DNA of 64,000 bases, from positions 1 to 64,000 of the forward strand of contig JBAMJV010008087.1 of NCBI GenBank assembly GCA_037951105.1, in the 5' to 3' direction. Below are positions 25,701-37,700 of this stretch, in pieces (position 1 is the first letter of the stretch; every line of letters starts with the position of its first letter). The stretch comes from Echinarachnius parma (Eukaryota; Echinodermata; Echinoidea; Clypeasteroida; Echinarachniidae). The position numbers and the translations under genes were made by a program. Below the pieces are notes generated by a model that saw only the letters and a list, made by a program, of their open reading frames with translations, searched no databases and was not told the origin of the DNA.

Positions 25701-28700
25701 TATTTTCTCTCGTAGGTGAACAAACATTTTAAAACGTTCTGATGAAAACCGGTATACGTTCAGATGAATTTGCCGACATACTTGTAAATAATAAAGATTT
25801 TATATTTTCTCTCGTAGGTGAATAATAATGTTAGTTGTCCAATTAGGCTACCAAACTAGACCGTTTACAATTTTTACTTGACCGCAAAGTAAATTTACTT
25901 GCCTGAGAAAACAATGAAAGTAAAGATTACATTAATTCTTCTTCTTATCAAATTTCTCTTTTTTTCTAGATCTGAGATGTGAAACAAAATAGATTATATT
26001 TTCTCTCGTAGGTGAACAAACATTTTAAAACGTTCTGATGAAAACCGGTATACGTTCAGATGAATTTGCCGACATATAAAGATCTTATATTTTCTCTCGT
26101 AGGTGAATAATAATGTTAGTTGCCCAATTGGGCAACCAAACTAGACCGTTTACAATCTTTACTTGACCGCAAAGTAAATTTACTTGCCTGAGAAAACAAT
26201 GAAAGTAAAGATTACATTAATTCTTCTTCTTATCAAATTTCTCTTTTTTTCTAGATCTGAGATGTGAAACAAAATAGATTATATTTTCTCTTGTAGGTGA
26301 ACAAACATTTTAGTTTCCCAAATGTGAAACAAAACTAGAACTATTTTTATGTTCCTTCATCGTATTAGATTTGGATCCAGAACTATGATATTTGTTACTA
26401 GTTCGCATCAAACAGTTATTTTAAATTGTAATTTTCATTTTTTTTTTCTCTCGTAGGTGAATAATAATGTTATTATTTTACTTCATAAAATAAAAAATTT
26501 TATAAGTCTTTAGGCATTTGTTTTATGTTGAAGGTGGGTAGATATCTAACCTATTTCTCTTGTTTCTTCCCATTTTCTTCTGCAGGTACCAGCTGCTCAA
26601 CTCCCTTCTGCACTTCGTGGACAACGAAGATAGAGTACCCAGAGGTCAACCTGGTTACAACATCCTCTTCAAGGTCCAACCCATCATTGACCGTGTGCGC
26701 CCAACGTACCAGGAGGCCTTTGCACCAGGTCGTGACCTCTCCGTCGACGAGAGCCTGGCTGCTTTCAAGGGACGGCTATCTTTCAAGCAGTACCTTCCAA
26801 TGAAGCCGACAAAGTGGGGGATCAAGTTCTGGGTGGTAACAGACGCATCATGTGGCTTCTGCCTTGATTGGAGCTTGTACACCGGCAAGAATGAGCAGCA
26901 GGACCGAGGAGGAGATGGACTGTCGACACGTGTGGTCAAAGAGCTGACTCGACCATATGCCGGCTCCGGACGGCACGTGTACATGGACAACTTCTATAGT
27001 TCGCCTGAGCTATACGAGTACCTTCATGGGGAGAATCTGGGAGCTTGCGGTACAGTCCGGTTAAGCAGGAGAGGTATTCCACCCATCATGCGAGAGGCGT
27101 CCCAGCAAGCGCGGAAGGGTGAGACACCGAAGTTCTTCAGGAAAGGTGACCTGCTGGGTGTCACGTGGCACGACACCAAGAGGGTCAGCGTCCTGTCGAC
27201 GATTCATGGCACCGGCTGCAACCAGAAGGAGATTCGGGACAAGCGGTCAGAGACTGGTGTTCGGCAGGTGCAGAAGCCAATAGCGGTGGAGGGCTACAAC
27301 AAGGCCATGGGGGGCGTTGACCTGCTGGACCAGAGGATGGCGTACTACAAGTACCCCCACAAGCACTTGAAGTGGTACATGGTGGTGTACCACTTCCTGA
27401 TGGAAGTCGCCCAGGTCAACGCCTTCCTAGCCTATCGACTTGCCACAAAGGACATGAAGAGGAGCACCCGCAGTTTCCGTCTGAGCGTGATCAACAGCCT
27501 CCTGGACAACTACACAAAGACCTCCACCGCTGGACGACCCAAGGCACTGCGGGAGTCTACCCGGGACAATCGCCTGGCACCGAGGCTCACTGGAGATCAT
27601 TTCGCTGATCAGAGGAAGGAGAAAGGGAAGACCCGGTATTACCCTGACTGTGTGGTCTGCTCGAAGAAGTCCGGGAATGGCAGAGTCACGACTTCCTTCT
27701 TCTGCGAAACCTGCAAGCTGCCAATGTGTCTGAACCCTTGCTTCAGACGTTACCACCGCCCATAGATTGTGGAATCTATCAGTGACAATTGAACTCTAAT
27801 CACATAGACTGTAGCATAACAGCTTAGCACATTTTTCATAGCTATACAAGCTCAGCATAAAGTGTTTGCATAAAGTTGATTTCATAATGTCTATTTATTT
27901 ATCTGATTTTACAATGTTTTGTCATCATATTACACCATGACTTTGCAAATGTAATTTCCTGTTTTGTGTGATATGACAATTACTGTTCATATGAAATGAG
28001 AATTAATCAACTTTTACTGGTTTACTTTCTACAACAAGATATCTAAAAACAGGATTTGAATCACACATTTGAATCACACAAATCAGCTACATTGAATTGA
28101 AATGCCACATTTGACTTGCTAAATATGGACTGTTTCTAAATTATATTTGCCAATATCTTATGATTCAAGTTCTATAAGTGTAACATAATTTGTTTGATTT
28201 TGTATTTATGCAGGATTTGTTATTTTTTTATAAACTTGACATTTGCCAATTTACTGTATTTTATGGTTCTATTTTGATTATTTTGTTACTGATTATTTTG
28301 TTATTCATTTGAAATATGTTTTCAAGTCATGACCTTTGAACCGCATTCAACTGAATGTTCAATTGTTAGGATATCATGTTATGTTTGTAGACCTGTGCAA
28401 TCTGAGCTACATTTTGCAATTGAAATTCCACATTTGACTTGCTTATATGGACTGTTTCTAAATTATATTTGCCAATATCTTACCCCATGTTATGATTCAA
28501 GTTCTATAAGTGTGACATAATTTGTTTGATTTTGTATTTATGCAGGATTTGTTATTTTTTTATAAACTTGACATTTGCCAATTTACTGTATTTTATGGTT
28601 CTATTTTGATTATTTTGTTATTCATTTGAAATATGTTTTCAAGTCATGACCTTTGAACCGCATTCAACTGAATGTTCAATTGTTAGGATATCATGTTATG

Positions 28701-31700
28701 TTTGTAGACCTGTGCAATCTGATCTACATTTTGCAATTGAAATTCCACATTTGACTTGCTTATATGGACTGTTTCTAAATTATATTTGCCAATATCTTAT
28801 CCCATGTTATGATTCAAGTTCTATAAGTGTGACATAATTTGTTTGATTTTGTATTTATGCAGGATTTGTTATTTTTTTATAAACTTGACATTATTTTGCC
28901 AATTTACTGTATTTTATGGTTCTATTTTGATTATTTTGTTACTGATTATCTTGTTATTCATTTGAAATTTTTAAAAATCAAGTCATGACCTTTGAACCGC
29001 ATTCAACTGCATGTTCAATTATTGCTTTCTTAGAACTGTTGGTGGATGTTTGACGCTAGCTAGTAATCTATTTTGTTGTATTTTATATGATGTATTGGTG
29101 AATTATGATTTTTTTGTGAGCCTATTTACATGTACATATAAGCCAAAAACTCGAGCCGAGAACTTGCAATTTCAACTGAAAACTTGTTTGATATTTTGTC
29201 ATCACTTACTGTATACAACATTTGCTTTCACTTGCCATATGAGATAAATGTAAATAAATGTTCAAGTTCATGAATACTAGTTGTTTGAGTAGGTCATTTG
29301 AATTGTATGTGTATAATGAAAGTGTTTGTGTATGAATATGTTTGCTTGCATGTATATTTGTTTTTGCATGTTATACTATTTGTGTAAATATATATTCAAC
29401 TTTCATGGATAAACTGATTGCTTGGGTAAGGCCTTTGTAACGAATGATTGTAATGAAATTGTTTTTGTATGTCAGCGTGCATGTTTGTGTTTGCATGTTA
29501 TAGCACTTATTTGTGTGATGAGTTCAAATATCTGATCATGATGTAGGTAAATACAGGAAAATCCTGTTATAACAAGTTAGTCTGACTGACCCTCTGCAAA
29601 GCAAGAACAAAGCTTGGACACTGTTTAGTTTTATTCAACATTGTACAATTTATTTCTCATCATCTTACAATAACATTGATATTTCATATGCTTATAATGT
29701 ACAGCCATATAAAAGCCAATGAGACAACAATCCACAGTAGTGTGTACTTGGGTACTGTATTGAAAATTACTCATGCATAAGGGAACAAAACACAGGAAGT
29801 GGGTATGGTACTGTATGTAAAATCACTCATGCATAAGGGAACAAAACACAGGAAGTACATTGAGTAGTCAATGGATTCTACTGCAAACAGTTCATTATGT
29901 AGTCAAGGAATATGGCCTATATTTAGGGGGTCAAAGGGGGATATTTCACACGAAATGTCAAGGCATGACACTGTATAAACACATAATTTGTTGAAACATT
30001 ATGAATATGATCTGAAGATAAAGAAACCTGAATATTCAACAGAAAACAGCAACATAAATGACTTCAAAATAGAAAAAGTGCTACATAACGTTGATTATTA
30101 ATTTATTATAAATAAACAATCTATCTTTTCCCAACAATTTTGGTATCAAAAGAAAGCCAATTAAATTGTCTAAAACTTTTATGTAGAAGTGTTTCTGTAA
30201 AAGTGTGTAGGTTTCAAGATATAGTGGTTCAAAAATGCCTAAGCAAAAAAAAAAGCGCACTTGAAAAGGCCTCAAAATAAACTTGGCACAGGGGGGATTT
30301 GTGGCTTGGCACAATGGGGATTAGCCCCGTGGCACTGGGCTATACTCTTTATGGCAGGATAAGAGTTAATAGAAAGTTGGGGGTGCGTTTTATACACGAG
30401 TGCGTCTTATACACGGAGTTTTACGGTAATCAAAAATTGGTTTAATTAAATATAGTACATAGATGTAAGGCAGCACATAGTACTAACAAAGGGTATATTT
30501 CGGAACAATGTACAAATGGCCGGTAGGTACATGTTATGAAAAGCAGGTTATGAAAAGCAGCATTTTTTTTGGCTATAATCTTGGCAATGGTTTTTAATGT
30601 GTTTTAAATACATCAATGAAAAGGAAAAATGATGTTTCCTTTTTTTTTTTTTGGTCCCAGGGTGCATTTTGGCGATTTTAAAGATAATTAGCTAATTTGC
30701 ATATTTCTGAACTAAGGTCAGGGGTCATTTTCCATCTAGGAATAGTACAGTAGTAATCAAAACAATCATGACAGGGTAATATGGGGCAAGGAATCAATTT
30801 CCAGTGCTCATTTTTATGTGTCGTATGGGCAACGCCCTAAAATCCAAGATGGCTTCCCCTAATTTGCATATTTATGAATATTATTGATTTACAGTAGCTA
30901 CATCCTCTAATAAGTATTAATTACAGGTCATATAGATTAAATTAGGCTCTTAATGTATATTAAAGATACTTCAGCTTGGTTGCCACCATGGCAACCTCTG
31001 ACAATGCCTAGTATAATTAGCTTAATTTGATTATTGACCTAATTTGCATATTCCCAGAAATCATGTAAATTTGTGTGTTTTGTGAACCCAGCAAGTGAAA
31101 TCAACGAGAAATACCACTTTTCCATGGTTTTAGGGGGCAACGAATCCATTTATGATACTTATTTCGACGTATCACCTCGGCAACCCACATAAATCCAAGA
31201 TGGCGGCCTTCGTCATTTTAAAGTAAATAATGCTTTAATGGCATTAATGGCTTTAATGGCATTTAATTTATAAAATTATGATTTGTTTACTGTAAGCAAA
31301 CAACTACATTGTGATTCAAGTATTCTGGTTGCTTATTCCAATAATTAAAAGTCAAAACATTATAATATTAATCTAATATAACTGAAATAATATAATCGTG
31401 TATCATAACATGTGTTATTTGGGGAGCAGCCATCTTGGATTTGAGATGGTTGCCATGGTGATACAGGTAAATAAGTATCAAAAATGGATCTGTTGCCCCC
31501 CTAAACCTTGGAAAAGTGGTATTACTTGTCTTTTTTACTTGCCGGGTTCCCAATATACTGGATTTGGGGGAATATGCAAATTATGTAAAATACATAATTA
31601 TGCAAATAATATGCAATGCTAGAGGTTACCACGATGGCAACTCATCTTTGATATATTAAATACATACTTGGAACATAACTAACAAATAATAATCCGGAAT

Positions 31701-34700
31701 TATTGCTTATTAGGGGCTGTAGCCACTGAAAATAAATAATATTCATAAATATGCAAATTGGGGGCAGCCATCTTGGATTTCAGAGTGTTTCCCATACAGC
31801 ACTTACAAACGAGCACTGGAAATGGAATCCTTGCCCCAAAATACCCTAGAATACTAGTTTTTATCAATATTGTACTATTCCTAGATAGAAAATGACCCCT
31901 GACCTTATTTCACAAATATGCAAATTAGCTAATTATCTTTAAAATCGCCAAAATTCACCCTGGGACCAAAAATAAAAAATGGAAACATCACTTTTTCTCA
32001 TCAGTAATGTATTTAGACCAAATTAAAAACTGTTTCCAAGATTATAGCAAAAAATTTCACAACATTTATGTGTACTACATTAGGGGATATACTACAACTT
32101 CACGTGTATTGCGTGTAAATGGTCCAGCTGACTGGACCATGTACTGTGAACTAGGCCTGGGCTAAATCACACATAGGTCATTACCATAGCGTTGTGCGGA
32201 GATCAAACTCAGGCCTCTTCTGCCTGCTGCACTATCCAACACAAAAACATTTTTTGTCGGCCGATTCCTCCCTCGATTTACCAGCAAATTAAAAAAAACT
32301 TTCGTTTATGAATATGTGATCCATAATTCATATACTTTGATAATAATTACCTACTCTGTTGTTTTGAAGACCGCAAAATGTAGAGGAAAAAAAAAAAAGA
32401 TATATTTTTTTTCCCCCGTCCGTTTTCCTTACCGATGCGTCCCTAAAACACAGCGTTCAACTGTTGAACGGTACAGTGTACGAATGGGCAGTATGCTTAT
32501 CTCCAGCAGTATTACTAGAGACACGGATTTTCCGCGATCGCGGAAAATCGCGGAATTGACCATTTGAAACGGAAAATGAGTTTTCAAACGGAAAATTGCG
32601 GAAAACCTCTTTTTCCTCAAAAATTCATATTTTGTAGTAGAAAAATATCAGAAGAAAACAAATTACAAAAAAGTACAAGAAAGACGATGTCGAATGCAAC
32701 TTACAACGACAAGAAATCCGCTGCGTTCATGCATATGAAAGCCGATCTAGCGCGCGGTGCGGGGAGTACGATCGACTAGACTAGCTACCCCGGCGCGCCC
32801 CGCACAGTCATATAATGCAGCTGCTATCTGTCAGAGCTGCGCCGTACCATGTCACCCGTACGTGTATCACACTACACATGTACGTAATAATGCACATGGA
32901 TCAAACGATTCTCAAACGTTGACATCCAGTCCGCCCTCTATCGGTACTAATGCTCCGATACAGAGGAGCCGCGTTAGAGATATGTTATCAGAATAGCCGA
33001 CTTTCGCACGTTACATATGAGCGGAAACCTTGCTGAATCCGAGCTCAGTTTGGCAAGTTTAGTCTGTGCCTCGCGATCGCGCACACGTGTATAACAATAC
33101 TTCCGCATTCGTTCCGGGGTACTAGTATACTACGGCTTTGGTAATGGTACGGAATTCGATTACGACACGACGTCACACGCTGATAGTGATACATACATGT
33201 ATGAAAGCTTGAAGTTGAAGCGAGAGAAAATCGGTAAGTTTTCACAATAAATACCTATATTATTGAATAGCCTAACTACTCTCTGGCCTGTCGTAAGTCA
33301 TTTCTGATATCAGGCATGACACATTCCCCCAAATTTGGATGATTTGTAGGTGAAAATCATGATTTTACCATACTCATTGAATTTTGTATAGAGTTCTATG
33401 GTAAATGGAATTTGCAGTTTTTCACATGTACAAAGTCTATGGCAAAACGGAATTTTCGTTTCAGAAAATCGGGAATTCCGTTTTTACCTGCCTGAAAAAC
33501 GGAATTCCAGATTTTCTGAAACGGAAAAGGCCTTTTTTTTAAACGGAAAATCTGTGTCCCTATATTACTAAGCGTAATTGCGTGTAAATGGTTCAAATGA
33601 TTGGACCATTTATTTAGTTACTTTAAGTCTTTAGTTAGATGTTTATTGTGGGCTAAATCGCAAATCTGACAAATTCATCGGAATCTGCACTTGATGAAAT
33701 ATTGATGATTTTCAAAATCTCAAACTGTTGGAAATATGTTAGGGTGCCGATATGTAGCCTTGTTGTAGGAACCATGGCCATGGTACAAGGACAGTCACCA
33801 TAATATAGGTTTTCCCGGTCAATTTCGCTATTTTCTCATGCAATTTCATATAAGCAGCATTCAATTTCGTCTAATCCACGCTTGGATCGACATATCGTCA
33901 TTCAAAATCGTTTTTGGTCATTCATATTGAGTAACAGAGCGACCAATTTCACACTTGCGCCATTCTATTGTAAGAGATAGGCACTGATTTTCGTCAATGG
34001 GCATTCAATTTCATCTCTAGCAGTCTCTGGTGTCATTTCGGTCATTCGAATTCGCGCATAACGCATAAGCAAACAAGTTCATTACATTGGCATTCAAATT
34101 AAAAATGTGCAGTGGACATGTTATTTAACATCGTGGTACACATGATATAGAAAGCATGATGGAAATAAAAATACAAAATGGTGAACAAAAAGTATGATAC
34201 AATAACGATCACATGACAAATAACATCATGTGATGAAATTACATTATGAACTCGCATGATGATAAAGTTAAGACAAGATGATGAACGAATGAATGTAAAA
34301 ATAAGAAAATACAGATTACATAATTGAACATCAAACAGATCTAGACAAATGTGACCGAGGAATAACGAAAAGTGAAGATTCAATGTTGAAAAGTACATCT
34401 AAAAAATGAAAAATATAGCCTGATGAAATAATGGTTGAGACTATGTAAGATAAAAGGTGAATGTGTGTGCGTGTGTTTATGTGAGCGTAACCAGTAACGA
34501 ACCCAGGATTTGTTCAAGGGGGGGGGGGGGGGGGGGCGGTTATTTCTTCAGACAAATTTTCTGTCAGCGGGGGTGGTGGTAGTCTTAGAATATTTCCTAA
34601 GTCGACACCGCGAATTTACGACATTTTCAAGACCGAGACCAGGTCCGGTCCACAATTTTCGAGGTCGAGACCAAGACCCAGTGCTTGAGAAACCTGTGAG

Positions 34701-37700
34701 GGGGTTGTGTGTGTGTGTGTGTGTATGTGTGTGTGGGGGGGGGGGGGGGGGAGCACTACGAACTATTGCACGAAGGGATGGCTTCCGGGTTTCGTCGAGC
34801 GAGCGACGTATTCATCTAATTACGTGACGTCACTACTACGGCAGCATCGGGCCGATTTTTATGAATGAAATGGATGCGCATGCGCACTAGCTTACCCCCA
34901 CATCTGCGTGCGGTGTGCTACAAGATTCTGCTTGCAACTGTGCTTCATCTGGTACCAAACTCGGCCTAGTTTCCACTTTTCTTCTATTTTTCACGATTTT
35001 TTGAAAGTGCTGTTCAAGAGCGGAAAGCCCATACGATACCTTGGTCTTACTGTGATTTCGGTAAGTAGTATACTTTTCATGATATTCTTACGAATTTCCG
35101 TCGGTGTCGCATCGTGTTCGTGGATGTTTCTAGATTGATAATGTCTATGTATAATACCTGTGTTGTGGTTGTATGAGAGCAGTCGCTGTAATATGCATGG
35201 AATTGTACCGTCTCAGATGCTGGCGTGTAGTATCGCTCACGATACTTTGAGAAGGGGTGGGCATCGTGGCCGCCCGCAATTGCGCCCGCGCGTGCTATCG
35301 ATACTACCTCCATGCGATATTCTACACAGAGCTGCAAAGCTGATTTCGGGCACGTGCACCGAGGAGCTACGTCATGAGCAAGGCAGCCAATGAGATCGCG
35401 CGCTGAGCTGCAGCCAACCGTTGTACAGGATGAATGGGGAATAGTTCGTAGTGGGGAGGTAGTCGTAGGAAATTTTCAAAGCCGAGGCCGGTAATTTTCG
35501 AAATTTTTTTAGGCCGAGAACAGTGCTATGCGCACTTTTCGAGGCCCGAGAGACCAGCGATAATGACAGTCGAGACCGGGGGGTTGAACCCCCAACCCTC
35601 CCCCCTAGGTACGCCTATATATGTGCGTAACTGTGATTGTATAATAAATAAATGTATATACAGTATGTTTATTTGTGAATACGTATGGATGTTTTTTTGT
35701 GTAACTTAAATTGAATGAGCATGTATGGAAATTGGTCACCCATTGACAAAATTGAATGCACAAACGAGCGATTGTCAAGCTTGCCGTATTAAATTGAATG
35801 CCCATTTGTTGAAAATAGCGCCCATTAAATTAATGATGAAATCGAATCGAATGCCCATTTGCGAATTTGAAGTGTGCGATTTGAAATTTGGGTGCCCATA
35901 TACGAATATGCATGCTCGGAATATGAATTTGAATGACCGAAGCGACTCCTCCACGGCAATTTGACGAAATTGAATGCACATAAAACGAATTTGGGCGCGT
36001 AATGTGGGAAAGCTCTCCAAAGTCATAGCACCAATCCTTGTTGACTTATTCACTGCTTCATACGAGTCTGGACAAGTACCCGATGATTGGAGACAAGCAA
36101 ACGTTGTGCCCATATTCAAGAAGGGAAGCCGATCTGATCCCATTAACTATCGTCCCATCTCCCTGACATGCATCTGCTGCAAACTTATGGAGCATGTCAT
36201 GGCCAGCAACATCATGCGACATGGAGACAGAAATGATATCCTATACCCCCTCCAACACGGATTCAGGAAGAACAGGTCATGTGAGCTGCAATTGCTTGGA
36301 CTGGTCAGCGACCTCCATAACAATCTTGACCAAGGAAAGCAGACGGACGTCCTCGTGATGGATTTCAGCAAGGCGTTTGACAAGGTCGGGCATGAGAGGC
36401 TGTTAAAGAAGCTCAACTTCTACGGCGTGAGAGGCAAAAACCTCCAATGGATCGCCAGCTTCCTTCATAACCGGAGCCAGAGAGTGGTTCTAGATGGTCT
36501 ACAGTCAACTGCAGTGAATGTGGAGTCAGGAGTACCACAGGGATCGGTTCTTGGCCCATGTCTAGTCCAAGAAGACTAAAGGTAGAGACATTTACATTAA
36601 CATTTGGACGTTTTTTTTTAACATGTCATACCTTTAGTCCTAGTCCATAGTGTACACGTTCTGTATCTAGCCATTTATCCACCCCAAAAACCCTCCAATT
36701 TGGTTGGAAATATTTCGGCTACTCACCTGAATTTTCACGACTAGGCAGATGTTTACTCTCTTTCTGCAATTGTGCTGTCCCAAATACGTTTACAAGTTGT
36801 AATTCTCGTAAAATTAACACTTTTCCGAGGTAAACACGGCCCGATGTTTGTTGACCAAGAATTCCCGTAACATACTATTCAACGCAATTGCACAATGTAG
36901 TATTGTATTCGCCGTGTATAGACATTTGCATAACACACGGCTCGCGAATATAATACCGTTGCATGTACTTGTATAACCTGTACGCGCGCGCGCTCGCCGT
37001 ATCCTCTATGCAGTATTAGAGGATACGGCGCGCGCGCGTGCAGGTTATACATGCAACGGTATTATATTCGCGAGCCGTGTGTTATGCAAATGTCTATACA
37101 CGGCGAATACAATACTACATTGTGCAATTGCGTTGAATAGCATGTTACGTGAATTCTTGGTCAACAAACATCGGGCTGTGTTTACCTCGGAAAAGTGTTA
37201 ATTTTACGAGAATTACAACTTGTAAACGTATTTGGGACAGCACAATTGCAGAAAGAGAGTAAACATCTGCCTAGTCGTGAAAATTCAGGTGAGTAGCCGA
37301 AATATTTCCAACCAAATTGGAGGGTTTTTGGGGTGGATAAATGGCTAGATACAGAACGTGTACACTATGGACTAGGACTAAAGGTATGACATGTTAAAAA
37401 AAAACGTCCAAATGTTAATGTAAATGTCTCTACCTTTAGTCTTCTTGGACTAGCCCATGTCTGTTCCTGTATTACATAAATGACTTGCCTGACAAGCTCT
37501 CCTCCCCAGTACGCCTCTTCGCCGATGACGCCATCACATACCTTACTATCGAGAATGACCAACAAGCCAATCAACTACAAGGGGATCTCAATCGAATTGG
37601 GGAGTGGTCTGATTCATGGATGATGGAGCTTAACACAAAGAAGTGCCATGTAATCACTGTTTCAAGGAAGAGGAACAACATAGTACATCCCTACTATCTC

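Larger units (their letters stand above)
23378..30365 (+). mobile_element. piggyBac transposon, apparently complete, with TTAA target duplication
   Basis: TTAA at 23,374-23,377 and 30,366-30,369 flanks the element. Its ends are inverted repeats: left CTCTCATCGTGCCATAAGG, right (reverse complement) CTCTTATCCTGCCATAAAG, 16 of 19 matching. It encodes a two-exon piggyBac transposase with the acidic catalytic residues in place. At nearly 7 kb it is long for the superfamily because of a 2.2 kb tandem-repeat intron and a 2.6 kb 3' region with a second tandem array. It lies in ANAPC7 intron 1, antisense to the gene. The uninterrupted coding frames and clean ends suggest a fairly recent insertion. Confidence 0.9.
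22793..30426. mobile_element. CCGTAAAA-ended foldback element hosting a nested piggyBac
   Basis: Left end CCGTAAAAATTCGTGTATAA GACGCAC and right end GTGCGTCTTATACACGGAGT TTTACGG are inverted repeats, each bordered by TA. The element's own sequence is 22,793-23,373 and about 30,370-30,426; the rest is the piggyBac insertion. A relative in opposite orientation lies at 57,795-59,635 and shares long stretches such as AGTGGTTAGCAAAACAAAAT. No transposase of its own. Confidence 0.8.

Noticed and set aside
24540-26330. CRISPR array
   Set aside because: Regular repeats, but units of 193-294 bp without short unique spacers, inside a eukaryotic transposon intron.
26655-27756. Frames antisense or out of phase to piggyBac exon 2
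   Set aside because: GC-rich coding sequence produces long shadow frames; no homology.
28329-28837. Two 63-codon frames nearly identical to each other
   Set aside because: Copies of a 317-bp tandem repeat; no sign of coding constraint.
22793-30426. piggyBac with CCGTAAAA ends
   Set aside because: These outer ends have TA flanks and belong to the host element; the TTAA-flanked CTCTYATC ends inside fit piggyBac.
36147-36416. Minus-strand frame over the LINE
   Set aside because: Shadow of the reverse transcriptase coding frame.
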